Source: Mycolicibacterium wolinskyi
GTDB lineage: Bacteria > Actinomycetota > Actinomycetes > Mycobacteriales > Mycobacteriaceae
Assembly (NCBI RefSeq): GCF_002101965.1
Contig: NZ_LQQA01000015.1
Span: 620,001 to 684,000 of the forward strand
Reading direction: 5' to 3'
DNA length: 64,000 bases
Position 1 is the first letter of the stretch. Each line of letters begins with the position of its first letter. Of the stretch, positions 27,525 through 35,972 are shown one piece after another. Below the pieces are notes generated by a model, which was given only the letters and a program-made list of their open reading frames with translations, made no database searches and was not told the DNA's origin. Position numbers and translations under genes: made by a program.

Positions 27525-27893
27525 ATGACTTCTTTGACACGGGCCGAGATCGGCGCTCTCGGCGAACAGCTGGCGGTCGACCATCTGACGGCCGCCGGGT
27601 TGCGGACGTTGGTCCGCAATTGGCGGTGCCGGTACGGCGAACTCGACGTGATCGCGGAAGACCCGGATGCGCGCACCGTGGTCTTCGTCGAGGTGAAGAC
27701 CCGCACCGGCGACGGCTTCGGGGGCATCGCCGAGGCCGTGACGGCCCAGAAGGTGCGCACCATCCGCCGGTTGGCCGCGCTGTGGCTGGCCGAGCAGGAC
27801 ACGCGGTGGGCCGAGGTGCGGATCGATGTGATCGGCATCCGGATCGGCCGGCGCCGTGAACCCGAGCTCACCCACCTGAAAGGGGTGGGTTGA
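27525..27893 (+). CDS. YraN (UPF0102) family nuclease-like protein
   Basis: A 122-residue protein with the PD-(D/E)xK-type core GEQLAVDHL, YGELDVIAED and VVFVEVKTR that defines YraN; it corresponds in order to Rv2898c of M. tuberculosis. Biochemical role is not settled, but the fold is that of Holliday-junction resolvase-like nucleases. The ATG at 27525 gives the usual length; an earlier in-frame start at 27474 adds 17 atypical residues. It ends 1 bp before comM and opens a YraN-ComM-DprA operon. Confidence 0.9.
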   Translation: MTSLTRAEIGALGEQLAVDHLTAAGLRTLVRNWRCRYGELDVIAEDPDARTVVFVEVKTRTGDGFGGIAEAVTAQKVRTIRRLAALWLAEQDTRWAEVRIDVIGIRIGRRREPELTHLKGVG

Positions 27894-27894
27894 G

Positions 27895-29403
27895 ATGGGT
27901 TTGGGCAGGGCGTATTCGGTTGCGGTACGCGGGCTCGACGGGGTGATTGTCGAGATCGAGGCCGACATCACGTCGGGATTGCCGGGCGTGCATCTCGTCG
28001 GATTGCCCGACGCCGCGCTGCAGGAGTCACGCGACCGCGTGCGTGCGGCGATCACGAATTGCGGCAACAGCTGGCCGATGTCGCGGCTGACGCTGGCGTT
28101 GTCGCCTGCGACGTTGCGCAAGGTGGGATCGGTTTACGATCTCGCCCTGGCGAGTTCGGTGCTGTCGGCCCACACCAAGACGGCGTGGCCGCGGTTGGAG
28201 AAGACGGTGTTGCTCGGCGAGCTGGCCCTCGACGGGCGGGTACGTCCGGTCAACGGCGTCCTGCCCGCGGTGCTCGCCGCCAAGCACGAGGGCTGGCCGT
28301 CGGTCGTCGTGCCCGCCGACAATCTGGCCGAGGCCAGCCTGGTCGACGGCATCGAAGTGCTCGGCGTGCAAAGCCTCGGTCAGTTGAAGGCCTGGTTCGA
28401 GGGCAAAGCCGAGTTGCCCGGCCGGGTCGCCGCACCGGGGCGAGCGCCCGAGCCGACCGCCGACCTCGCCGACGTCGTCGGGCAGGGGCAGGCGCGGTTC
28501 GCCGTCGAGGTCGCGGCCGCCGGCGCCCATCACCTGATGCTCACCGGCCCGCCGGGTATCGGCAAAACGATGTTGGCGCAACGGCTTCCCGGCTTGCTGC
28601 CGCCGTTGTCGTATGCCGAGTCGCTGGAAGTGACGGCGGTTCATTCGGTGGCGGGCCTGCTGTCGGACGACACGCCGCTGATCACCCGGCCGCCGTTCGT
28701 CGCGCCGCACCACACCTGCAGTGTCGCGGCCCTGGTCGGTGGGGGCAGCGGGATGGCCCGGCCGGGTGCGGTCAGCCAGGCCCATCGCGGAGTGCTGTTC
28801 CTCGACGAGTTCGCCGAGATCGGCGTCAGTTCCCTGGAAGCACTGCGAACACCCTTGGAGGACGGGGAGATCAGGCTTGCCCGCCGCGACGGGGTGGCGT
28901 GCTATCCGGCCCGGTTCCAATTGGTGCTCGCCGCCAATCCGTGTCCGTGCGCACCGCCGAACCCCGTCGATTGCATCTGTTCGTCACAGGCCAGGCGACG
29001 CTACATGGGCAAGCTGTCCGGCCCGTTGGTGGACCGCGTGGACTTGCGCGTCGAACTACACCCGATGAGCGCGGGCGCGTTCGCGCCGGACGCGGGGGAG
29101 TCCAGTGCCACGGTCCGCGAGCGGGTCGCGTTCGCGCGACTCGCGGCCGAGGAGCGGTGGCGGCCATACGGTATCCGCACCAATGCCGAAGTGAGCGGTC
29201 CGCTGTTGCGGCGAAAGTTCAGGCTGCCCAAGGCGACGATGGAGCCGTTGCGCACCGCGCTGGAACGCGGCGTGATCAGTATCCGCGGTGCGGATCGTTG
29301 TCTGAGAGTGTCGTGGACGTTGGCCGATCTGGCGGGGCGCAGTATGCCCGCGTTGGAAGATGTGACGGCCGCGTTGAGTTTCCGTCAGGCCGGGAGGGTG
29401 TGA
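27895..29403 (+). CDS. comM: YifB/ComM family AAA+ ATPase (Mg-chelatase-like)
   Basis: A 502-residue protein. An N-terminal Lon-protease-like domain (about 1-165) precedes the ATPase domain with Walker A LTGPPGIGKT (about 217-226), Walker B GVLFLDEFAE and a zinc-type Cys cluster (CPCAPPNPVDCIC). In other bacteria ComM is a helicase that promotes branch migration during natural transformation. Order matches Rv2897c. It overlaps dprA by one base (TGATG), so the two are translationally coupled. Most mycobacteria are not known to be naturally competent, so the role may be general recombination. Confidence 0.92.
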   Translation: MGLGRAYSVAVRGLDGVIVEIEADITSGLPGVHLVGLPDAALQESRDRVRAAITNCGNSWPMSRLTLALSPATLRKVGSVYDLALASSVLSAHTKTAWPRLEKTVLLGELALDGRVRPVNGVLPAVLAAKHEGWPSVVVPADNLAEASLVDGIEVLGVQSLGQLKAWFEGKAELPGRVAAPGRAPEPTADLADVVGQGQARFAVEVAAAGAHHLMLTGPPGIGKTMLAQRLPGLLPPLSYAESLEVTAVHSVAGLLSDDTPLITRPPFVAPHHTCSVAALVGGGSGMARPGAVSQAHRGVLFLDEFAEIGVSSLEALRTPLEDGEIRLARRDGVACYPARFQLVLAANPCPCAPPNPVDCICSSQARRRYMGKLSGPLVDRVDLRVELHPMSAGAFAPDAGESSATVRERVAFARLAAEERWRPYGIRTNAEVSGPLLRRKFRLPKATMEPLRTALERGVISIRGADRCLRVSWTLADLAGRSMPALEDVTAALSFRQAGRV

Positions 29404-30521
29404 TGGCCGACGAGACGCGGCTCGCGTGGGCGTATCTGTCGAGGGTGGCCGAACCGCCGTGCCCACAGCTGGCGGCCCTGGTCGAGGCGGTGGGCCCGGT
29501 CGAGGCGGCAGCGCGAGTGAAGGCAGGTGACGTCGATCCGAGCCTCGCCGAGCGTGTCCAGGCACGGCGTGAGCTGGATTGTGCGGGAAGGGATCTCGAT
29601 ATCCTGGATCGGCTCGGCGGCCGGTTGATCACCCCGCACGACGACGAATGGCCGCTGCTGGCGTTGCGGGCGTTCGACAGCGTGGACAAGTCGAATGCCC
29701 ACCCACCGTTGGTGTTGTGGGCGGTCGGACCGGAACGTCTCGACGACGTCTCCTACCGGGCAGCCGCGATCGTCGGCACCCGCGCTGCCACCGCGTACGG
29801 CGAGCATGTCGCGGCCGAACTCGCCGCGGGTCTGGCCGAGCGCGATGTGACGGTGATATCCGGTGGCGCCTACGGGATCGATGGCGTGGCGCACCGCGCC
29901 ACGCTGGCATGTGAGGGCACCACGGTCGCCGTCGTGGCCGGCGGCGTCGACAATCCTTACCCGGCCGGGCACAGCGCCTTGTTCCGTCGTATTCGCGAAC
30001 AGTGCTTGCTCATCAGTGAATACCCGCCGGGTGTCGCGCCCGGGCGGTTGCGGTTCCTCACCCGCAATCGACTGGTGGCCGCGCTGTCCGGCGCGACGGT
30101 GGTCGTGGAGGCCGGGCTACGCAGCGGTGCGGCGAACACCGCGGCGTGGGCCAAGGCGATCGGCAGGCCCGTGTGCGCGGTACCGGGTCCGGTGACATCG
30201 GCTGCGTCGGCGGGCTGTCACGCATTGTTGCGCGGCGGTGCCACTCTGGTCGGCCGGGCCGCCGAGGTGGTCGAACTGGTGGGCCACATCGGTGAATTGG
30301 CCCCCGAACAACAGCACCCGGCCGGTCCGCTGGATGAGCTCGGCACGAACGAGAAACGGATCTATGACGCCTTGCCCGCCCGTGGTTCGTGCACCGTGGA
30401 CGAGATCGCCGTGTCCGCGGGCGTCCCGCCACACCAGGTACTGGGCCCCCTGACGATGCTGGAGATCGCGGGCCTGGTGGTCGCTGAATCGGGCTGCTGG
30501 CGGCTGAGCAAGCGGCGGTAG
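29403..30521 (+). CDS. dprA: DprA (Smf) DNA-processing protein
   Basis: A 372-residue single-strand DNA-binding protein that loads RecA onto incoming DNA. An N-terminal helical region is followed by the Rossmann-like DprA core: AAIVGTRAATAYG, VISGGAYGIDGVAHRATL, RFLTRNRLVAALS and RSGAANTAAWA. A C-terminal winged-helix domain follows (from about 320). Order matches Rv2896c. In M. tuberculosis the next gene is viuB; here a 9.9-kb accessory island lies between dprA and viuB. Confidence 0.93.
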   Translation: MADETRLAWAYLSRVAEPPCPQLAALVEAVGPVEAAARVKAGDVDPSLAERVQARRELDCAGRDLDILDRLGGRLITPHDDEWPLLALRAFDSVDKSNAHPPLVLWAVGPERLDDVSYRAAAIVGTRAATAYGEHVAAELAAGLAERDVTVISGGAYGIDGVAHRATLACEGTTVAVVAGGVDNPYPAGHSALFRRIREQCLLISEYPPGVAPGRLRFLTRNRLVAALSGATVVVEAGLRSGAANTAAWAKAIGRPVCAVPGPVTSAASAGCHALLRGGATLVGRAAEVVELVGHIGELAPEQQHPAGPLDELGTNEKRIYDALPARGSCTVDEIAVSAGVPPHQVLGPLTMLEIAGLVVAESGCWRLSKRR

Positions 30522-30870
30522 CCCGTTGGTGCGTTCCCGCGAATTGGCCATCGGTCGGCGAGCCCCCGCCCTGGATCGTGCCATCTCGAGCGAACGATAC
30601 GCGCATATCTCAACGTCGCCGGCCAAGACGGTGACCTCGCGCGGCTAATCTATGTCTGGGATCGAGATCTGGCGACCGCGGTCTTTGCCGACCTTGCGAC
30701 TGTTGAGGTCGTTGCGAGACGCAACACACATCGCACACATCGCGCTGACATGCCATCAAGGACTGGGGCAAAGAGAACTTCACTGCTGTCACCGTCGACA
30801 GGGTGAAACTTTACGACCTCACCAAACCGTCGGCCGCGGGGTGACTCTGCGAGAACCAGTTCACAACGGC
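30522..30870. other. Intergenic, no supported gene
   Basis: About 350 bp after dprA up to the hairpin of the first Pro/Gly-rich gene. Several short frames are open but none has a ribosome-binding site, mycobacterial codon use or a recognisable product. It marks the left boundary of the accessory island. Confidence 0.5.
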
Positions 30871-30906
30871 AGGAGCCCGGCACAGCAGCCGCTGTGCCGG
30901 GCTCCT
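30871..30906 (-). terminator. Strong hairpin terminator of Pro/Gly-rich gene 1
   Basis: Perfect 16-bp inverted repeat, arms AGGAGCCCGGCACAGC and GCTGTGCCGGGCTCCT with a 4-base loop, 14 bp beyond the stop of the minus-strand gene at 30921. No U-tract. Confidence 0.75.
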
Positions 30907-30920
30907 GACTCGGCCCTCGT

Positions 30921-31187
30921 TTAGCAGGGCGTGAACGGCAGGCATGGTCCGCGCCCCGGCCCCGGTGGCGGCAGGCCCGGTCCGGGCGGAGGCATTATGC
31001 CGGGTCCACCCGGACCCGGCCCGAATCCTGGGCCTCCCGGCCCGGGCGGCCCGCAAGGCACCCCGGGCGGACACGGTGGCGGGGGAGCCGCTACGGCGAC
31101 AGCCATTCCGATGGTAGCGCCGGCACTCAGTACGGACACGGCTGCCAGGGCCGATCCGAGCGCCGCCCGACGATTCGTCTTGGGCAT
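30921..31187 (-). CDS. Small secreted Pro/Gly-rich protein 1
   Basis: An 88-residue protein. The ATG at 31187 has AAGGA eight bases upstream; the in-frame ATG nine bases earlier touches the same site and is less likely. A basic start (MPKTNRR) and a hydrophobic core form a signal peptide with probable cleavage after AVAVA. The mature part is almost entirely Pro and Gly, with two copies of a C-x-P-x-x-P-C motif: CPPGVPC near its start and CLPFTPC at the extreme C-terminus. No known family recognised. Three relatives lie at 35703, 39058 and 39839. An ACATAGCT promoter-like motif is about 100 bp upstream. Confidence 0.75.
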   Translation of the reverse strand: MPKTNRRAALGSALAAVSVLSAGATIGMAVAVAAPPPPCPPGVPCGPPGPGGPGFGPGPGGPGIMPPPGPGLPPPGPGRGPCLPFTPC

Positions 31188-31284
31188 AGTCCACATCCTT
31201 CTTTCTCAACATCTCCTCGAGGCCAGCGCCGTGGGTATGACATGACGGTGGCAACTCTCATCGTGTCCAGGCCGGCTTGGGGCG

Positions 31285-31292
31285 AGCTATGT
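31285..31292 (-). promoter_or_regulatory. ACATAGCT motif upstream of Pro/Gly-rich gene 1
   Basis: ACATAGCT on the minus strand, 98 bp from the start at 31187. The same octamer precedes other genes of this island (31443, 35620, 35973), with GCATAGCT at 32422; it may be a shared -10 element or binding site. Confidence 0.4.
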
Positions 31293-31442
31293 CTTTGCTA
31301 TCACCAGCCTATGGATAGAGATGGCTGGACAGCCGAATGGCAGAGCTTGAACTCTATGTTGCGAAAGCGAAAAAAGATGTGCCGCAACGTTATCAGTTCG
31401 AATCGGCGGTCAATCGCCGGTGTTGGCGACGAATCACGTGGT

Positions 31443-31450
31443 ACATAGCT
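31443..31450 (+). promoter_or_regulatory. ACATAGCT motif upstream of the MspA-like gene
   Basis: Exact octamer 105-112 bp before the chosen start of the MspA-like gene (60-67 bp before the alternative TTG at 31510). Part of the island-wide motif set. Confidence 0.4.
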
Positions 31451-31554
31451 CGGTCACATCTTCGTCGTGCACGATTGTCGGGCGGTAAGCGCGGCCCCCG
31501 CAATCCCGTTTGACCTGTCGTGCAATCGAGACACAGTTATGGTGGTATCCCCCG

Positions 31555-32163
31555 TTGATCCTCAAGAAATTCATCAGTGCGTCGGCGGCCAGTGTCGGGC
31601 TTCTCCTCTTTGCTACTGGTGTTTCGCGGGCGGAGTCGATTCCCGTCCCCGACATCAACCGTTCGATTGACACGGTCGATGGCTGGCGGATGACGTTGGC
31701 GCTCACTGGAGTTCGCGTCAACGCGGTGCCCAATATGGCAGCCGCACCATTGACCAGAGAGGGCTATCTCAGCGGGCGTGTGACAGTCACCGTCGATGGT
31801 GACGGGGCTGTGCCAGTGACTACCGGGCAATTGGTGGTCGGCGCCCAACTCGGGTGCCAGGCCGACCTGAGCGAGGGGCTCGATCTCGGAATAGATTTCG
31901 ACACTGACCTATTCGACGATGCTCCGCTCATCGGGGTCGGGCCGGATATCGGGTCGACACTGCACTCGGGAGGGATCACGACCGTGGGTCTCGGGGCCAA
32001 GTCGGTGAAAGGCCGAATGGCAACGATCTCGGTCATGGATGCTCACGTTGCGGTCGACGAGTGTGGCGGCGCGGTGACCGTGCGTCTGTTCGCATCGGCG
32101 CAGATGAGCACCGATACTTCCGATGACAGTGTCAACGTCTACAGCGCCGTGCTTCCGCTGTGA
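31555..32163 (+). CDS. MspA-family porin-like secreted protein
   Basis: About 202 residues from the TTG at 31555; a TTG at 31510 adds 15 residues without a better ribosome-binding site. A signal peptide (LKKFISASAASVGLLLFATG, cleaved after SRA) is followed by an MspA-like pattern: DGWRMTLALTGVRVNAVP, LTREGYLSGRVTVTVDG, GLDLGIDFDTDL, DAHVAVDECGGAVTVRLFASA and STDTSDDSVNVY. MspA relatives form octameric beta-barrel pores in the mycolate outer membrane. Two Cys residues (in LGCQAD and VDECGG) are unusual and could pair. Pore formation is inferred. The next gene overlaps its stop by one base. Confidence 0.75.
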   Translation: MILKKFISASAASVGLLLFATGVSRAESIPVPDINRSIDTVDGWRMTLALTGVRVNAVPNMAAAPLTREGYLSGRVTVTVDGDGAVPVTTGQLVVGAQLGCQADLSEGLDLGIDFDTDLFDDAPLIGVGPDIGSTLHSGGITTVGLGAKSVKGRMATISVMDAHVAVDECGGAVTVRLFASAQMSTDTSDDSVNVYSAVLPL

Positions 32164-32387
32164 TGCGTGCAAAGAGATTCGCCGTTGCGCTACTGACCAT
32201 GGCGTCGATCTCATTGGGGTTGGCCGGCAACGCATATGCCGACGACGATGACGACGATGACGACGACAGTGCGAGCCGGTCCTCCAGCTCAGTCGAATCC
32301 TGGCCGCCGACAGCCGTCCAGTGGCCACCGTTGGTTCCGGAAAACACGTCCAATTCTGATGAACCGCCGGTGATTCCGATTCCCTAA
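32163..32387 (+). CDS. Small secreted poly-aspartate protein
   Basis: A 74-residue protein starting in a TGATG overlap with the MspA-like gene (a GTG three bases earlier is also possible). A signal peptide (MRAKRFAVALLTMASISLGLAGNAYA) is followed at once by nine Asp residues in a row, then a Ser-rich and Pro-rich tail ending in PPVIPIP. No family recognised. The acidic run could bind calcium or other cations, or sit in a pore (speculative). Overlap implies it is made with the porin-like protein. Confidence 0.7.
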   Translation: MRAKRFAVALLTMASISLGLAGNAYADDDDDDDDDSASRSSSSVESWPPTAVQWPPLVPENTSNSDEPPVIPIP

Positions 32388-32421
32388 CAGATAGCTGCCC
32401 ACTATCCGACACTCACGCCGC

Positions 32422-32429
32422 GCATAGCT
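32422..32429 (+). promoter_or_regulatory. GCATAGCT motif upstream of the VTC operon
   Basis: One-base variant of the ACATAGCT octamer, 57 bp before the VTC-domain gene start, suggesting its promoter. Confidence 0.35.
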
Positions 32430-32485
32430 TCGCACGCTTAGGTAGGTAAACAGCATGCGAACGTCACTGAAAGGCAGGGAACTTC

Positions 32486-33394
32486 ATGGGTGTGTTCAAC
32501 TGGTTCGTGAAGACCGCGACGGACCAGCGTGACCGCAGGCATGAGGACGTCCCCACTGAGCCCACCGGCTATCAACAGACGGCAAGCCGGCTGCATTCCT
32601 TCAACCGGTACGAGATCAAGTACCTGCTGGACGAATTCAAGGTTCCCGCGCTGCGCGCACAACTTGCCGAGCACATGAGCTCTGACCCATATTCGCCGCA
32701 CGGTGGGTACCCGGTGACATCGCTGTACTATGACACCCCGGACCTGCGTTTCTACTGGGAGAAGATCGAGGGCCTGCGGTTCCGGCGCAAACTGCGCATG
32801 CGACTCTACGGGCAGCCCACAGCCTGCACCGACGACACGTCGGTGCAGGTCGAGATCAAGCAGCGGGTGAACCGGGTGACACAGAAGCGCAGGATTGCCC
32901 TGCCCTACGGTGTGGCACGCCAATGGCTCGATGCGCGCCAACAGATCCCGTGCGATCCAGTGCAGCGTCCGTTTGTCGAGGAAGTCACCACGCTTATCGG
33001 CAACCTCGACCTGCGCCCCATCGTCACAACCGGTTATCTGCGTGAGGCATTCGTTGGCCGTGACGCTGACCTCGGCCTGCGGGTGACCATCGACCACAAG
33101 GTGCACGGGCGCGACCGTGACTTCCACTTTGCCTCAGGGGCACAGAACCGCTACATCATCCCACCCAAACTGGCCATCGTGGAGATCAAGGCCAACGAAC
33201 GTGTGCCCTATTGGGTTACCGATCTAGCTGCCCGAATCGACATGTCGGTGGTTCGGATCTCCAAGTACTGCCAGTCGGTGCAGGCCTTCGGGCATACGCC
33301 GCGGTCGAGATTCGGCGCGCCTGAGGTGGTCGACTACGTGCCGCGACCGGCCCCCACCGAGCTCTTCGGGGAATTGTCCACTCCCAGGGTCTGA
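32486..33394 (+). CDS. VTC-domain protein (polyphosphate polymerase-like)
   Basis: A 302-residue cytoplasmic protein. A VTC triphosphate-tunnel fold is indicated by basic strands: FNRYEIKYLLD (about 38-48), VTSLYYDTPDL, RFRRKLRMRLYG, VQVEIKQR and late PKLAIVEIKANERVPYW plus VRISKYCQSV. In yeast the VTC core makes polyphosphate from ATP; bacterial homologues next to CotH and DUF4956 genes are not well characterised. ATG at 32486 follows a GGCAGGGA region. It starts a three-gene unit with the DUF4956 protein (45-bp gap) and the CotH protein (1-base overlap). Confidence 0.85.
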   Translation: MGVFNWFVKTATDQRDRRHEDVPTEPTGYQQTASRLHSFNRYEIKYLLDEFKVPALRAQLAEHMSSDPYSPHGGYPVTSLYYDTPDLRFYWEKIEGLRFRRKLRMRLYGQPTACTDDTSVQVEIKQRVNRVTQKRRIALPYGVARQWLDARQQIPCDPVQRPFVEEVTTLIGNLDLRPIVTTGYLREAFVGRDADLGLRVTIDHKVHGRDRDFHFASGAQNRYIIPPKLAIVEIKANERVPYWVTDLAARIDMSVVRISKYCQSVQAFGHTPRSRFGAPEVVDYVPRPAPTELFGELSTPRV

Positions 33395-33439
33395 TTCACC
33401 CCCAGAACCGCATCCACCAATCGACAAAGAAAGCCCATC

Positions 33440-34117
33440 GTGACCATCAACCTGCAGGATCTCAGCGGCACGTTCACCGTCTTCGACGTGATCGCTTCAT
33501 TGACGTTATCGTTCGTGCTCGCAACGATCATCGGATGGGTCTACCGCTACACCCATAAGAACGTCTCCTACAGCCAGTCCTATGTGCAGACCTTGGTGAT
33601 GGTCTGCATGGTGATCTCAGTGATCATGCTCGTCGTGGGATCCAACATCGCCCGGGCCTTCGCACTCGTCGGCGCCTTGTCGGTGATTCGATTCCGTAAT
33701 GCCATCAAGGAAACCCGAGATGTTGGCTTCATCTTTCTAGCGATGGCGATCGGCATGACCACCGGCACGCGGTTCTACGTCCTGGCGATCGCCGCGACGG
33801 TCGTCATCTGCCTGGTGCTGCTGATCATGTACCGGTTCAACTGGTTCAAGCTGGACGTACAGCGCCAGGTCGTCAAGGTTCAGGTGCCACCGGAACCCGA
33901 GTACACCGCGCGCGTTGAAGACGTACTGATCGAGCACTGCACCGAGTTCGAGCTGGTGTCAACGGAATCTGCTCGATCGGGGGCACTCAACGAGCTCTAC
34001 TACACGGCACAGTTGAAGAAGGGCCGCAAGGCCGGTGAGTTGATCGCCGCGCTGGGAGCCGTCAATACCGGCCAACGAGTGACAGTGCTGACCGGCTACG
34101 ACCAGACCGACATCTGA
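33440..34117 (+). CDS. DUF4956 membrane protein
   Basis: A 225-residue protein from the GTG at 33440. Three to four membrane helices occupy the first 135 residues (FDVIASLTLSFVLATIIGWV, LVMVCMVISVIMLVVG, FYVLAIAATVVICLVLLIMY), with the conserved GALSVIRFRNAIKETRDVGFIFLAMAIGM between them; the rest is a cytoplasmic domain. Function is unknown. The family regularly sits between VTC and CotH genes, so the three products probably form a membrane system. Its stop overlaps the CotH start. Confidence 0.85.
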   Translation: MTINLQDLSGTFTVFDVIASLTLSFVLATIIGWVYRYTHKNVSYSQSYVQTLVMVCMVISVIMLVVGSNIARAFALVGALSVIRFRNAIKETRDVGFIFLAMAIGMTTGTRFYVLAIAATVVICLVLLIMYRFNWFKLDVQRQVVKVQVPPEPEYTARVEDVLIEHCTEFELVSTESARSGALNELYYTAQLKKGRKAGELIAALGAVNTGQRVTVLTGYDQTDI

Positions 34118-35568
34118 TGGACGAAGCCGATCGAGATGTCGAGGGTGTGCAAACGAAACGACGTGTCGTCCACCGGCTACCGGTACGGCTACGTCAGCAC
34201 TGGAAACTGCTCGCATTACTGGTAGCAGTTGCTCTGGGCCTGACCGTGGCTTTCGGACAGACCACGATCCGTCCCTACATCAGCGGCGACACAACGATAT
34301 TGACATCGGATATCACCGAAAACATCACCGGCACCGTCGATTTCTTCGACCCCGATGTGGCACACACTCTGACCGTCAACATCACCCCGGCCGAGTACAA
34401 CGACATGATGTCGGCCTACCAGAATGATGGCGAGAAAAAGTGGGTGACAGCCGATATCACCATCGACGATACGTTCATCAGCGATGTCTCCGTGCGGCTG
34501 AAGGGGAATTCGACTCTGGCGTCGATGCGTAGCGGCAAGGACCGACCGCGCGATGCGCCGACGTCGAACGACGCCATGAACATGGTGAGTGCGTCCGCCG
34601 ACGACCCGACGTCACTCCCGCTGCTGATCAGTTTCGACAGGAATGCCGAAGGACGCGGGTATCAGGGAGTCACCGAATTGTCAGTTCGGCCAGGAACTCC
34701 CATAATCAACGAGGCGCTGGCTCTGTCACTCACCGCCGAAACCGGTCAGCCGACTCAGCGCTACGCCTACGCCACTTACACCATCAACGGCCAGACCACC
34801 ACACGCCTCATCCTCGAGCACCCCGACGAGACGTATGCGAACGCGCTGTTCGAGTCCGATGGTTATCTGTACAAGGCCGATGCAGGGTCCCGCATGGAGT
34901 TCGTCGGTACCGACCAGTCCGAGTACGCCAACCAGTTCAAGCAGATCAACAGCGCCGACAACGGGAACCTTCAGCCGATCGTCAAGTTCCTCAAATGGCT
35001 GGACGGCGCCGACCAGGACGAGTTCGACACCCATCTGTCCGATTGGTTCGATGTCCAATCCCTGGCGCGTTACCTGGCGACTCAGCATTTACTGGCCAAC
35101 GGCGATGATATGGGCGGGCCCGGTCAGAATTACTACCTCTGGTACGACCTGGAGACCGAGAAGCTCTCGGTGGTCTCGTGGGATCTCAACCTCGCGATGT
35201 ATGGGGACGCCACGGTAGGACCCAATGAGGAGCTCAAGATCGGTCCCCCGCCCGGCGACAAAGAGGCAGGCATTCCTCCTGAAGAGTTTCAGGCACTCGG
35301 TGGCAGGCGCGGCCCGGCGCACGGCAACCCGCTGAAGACGCGCTTCCTCGAATCGGCGAAGTGGGTGCAGGCGTACAACGACGCGTATTGGGACATCTAT
35401 GACGAGATGTACGGCGACGGGAAGGCGCATACCGTCCTCGACGGGATCGCTGCGACCATCCCGGTTACCGCCGGGCTCAGTGAGCAAGATCTCGCCGCCG
35501 TGGTGGATTCCATGCATCAGTGGATCGACGACCGGATGGCAGCCCTCGACGACGCACGCGCGGAATGA
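34117..35568 (+). CDS. CotH-family protein kinase-like membrane-anchored protein
   Basis: A 483-residue protein. A basic N-terminus and one membrane helix (about 30-48, LLALLVAVALGLTVAFG) put the rest outside the membrane. The CotH domain shows LTVNITPAEYNDM, VSVRLKGNSTLAS, YLATQHLLANGDDMGGPGQNYYLWYD and VVSWDLNLAMYG, the last holding the conserved Asp of the atypical kinase. Bacillus CotH phosphorylates spore-coat proteins; mycobacteria do not form such coats, so the substrate here must differ, perhaps exported proteins of this island. ATG at 34117 overlaps the DUF4956 stop by one base. Confidence 0.87.
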   Translation: MDEADRDVEGVQTKRRVVHRLPVRLRQHWKLLALLVAVALGLTVAFGQTTIRPYISGDTTILTSDITENITGTVDFFDPDVAHTLTVNITPAEYNDMMSAYQNDGEKKWVTADITIDDTFISDVSVRLKGNSTLASMRSGKDRPRDAPTSNDAMNMVSASADDPTSLPLLISFDRNAEGRGYQGVTELSVRPGTPIINEALALSLTAETGQPTQRYAYATYTINGQTTTRLILEHPDETYANALFESDGYLYKADAGSRMEFVGTDQSEYANQFKQINSADNGNLQPIVKFLKWLDGADQDEFDTHLSDWFDVQSLARYLATQHLLANGDDMGGPGQNYYLWYDLETEKLSVVSWDLNLAMYGDATVGPNEELKIGPPPGDKEAGIPPEEFQALGGRRGPAHGNPLKTRFLESAKWVQAYNDAYWDIYDEMYGDGKAHTVLDGIAATIPVTAGLSEQDLAAVVDSMHQWIDDRMAALDDARAE

Positions 35569-35619
35569 TCAGTGCTGCAACGGAACTCACTGAGCAGCAG
35601 TATCAATTCCACATCTGGG

Positions 35620-35627
35620 ACATAGCT
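35620..35627 (+). promoter_or_regulatory. ACATAGCT motif upstream of Pro-rich gene 2
   Basis: Exact octamer 75 bp before the TTG start at 35703, inside the 134-bp gap after the CotH gene. Confidence 0.4.
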
Positions 35628-35702
35628 TCTTGACAATTTCCGCCCACGATCGACCTCTAGATTCTTTGGTGCAACGAGAAATACGACCGAGAGGAGTTCG
35701 AG

Positions 35703-35870
35703 TTGCCAGCACAGAAGAAGCGCCGTCTCAGCTGGATCGCCACTGCCGCCGTTTCCGGGGGGCTTGCTCTGGCTACTGCGGGCATCGGGGCAGGGGTAGC
35801 CAACGCAGCCCCGCCGCCGCCCCCGCCGCCATGCGGCCCCGGTGCGCCATGCCCGCCACCGCCCCGCTGA
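35703..35870 (+). CDS. Small secreted Pro-rich protein 2
   Basis: A 55-residue protein with TTG start at 35703, six bases after GAGGAG. The signal peptide (MPAQKKRRLSWIATAAVSGGLALATAG in outline) probably ends after VANA. The mature part is only about 20 residues, nearly all Pro, Cys and Gly, with one C-x-P-x-x-P-C motif (CGPGAPC) and a PPPPR end. It shares architecture and motif with the proteins at 30921 and 39058. A perfect hairpin follows. The ribosome-binding site, signal peptide and terminator together support a real gene despite its size. Confidence 0.68.
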   Translation: MPAQKKRRLSWIATAAVSGGLALATAGIGAGVANAAPPPPPPPCGPGAPCPPPPR

Positions 35871-35904
35871 TCCTGCGGAAATGAAGCCGATCGCTTGATG
35901 GGTA

Positions 35905-35947
35905 GGACGTGCGGCACGTGCCCCCGAAATACACGTGCCGCACGTCC
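35905..35947 (+). terminator. Perfect palindromic terminator after Pro-rich gene 2
   Basis: Arms GGACGTGCGGCACGTG and CACGTGCCGCACGTCC pair over 16 bp around an 11-base loop, 34 bp after the stop. A near-copy occurs at 39424-39470. Confidence 0.75.
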
Positions 35948-35972
35948 ATTTCTGATGGTGTCGCCGGCAATT

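Noticed and set aside
30522..30870. Small frames after dprA as a gene remnant
   Set aside because: No start signals or recognisable product; nothing beyond chance open frames.
30940..31080. Tandem GGCCCGGG-like repeats as a possible CRISPR or minisatellite
   Set aside because: They are Gly/Pro codon repeats inside the secreted protein gene at 30921, of irregular period and without spacers.
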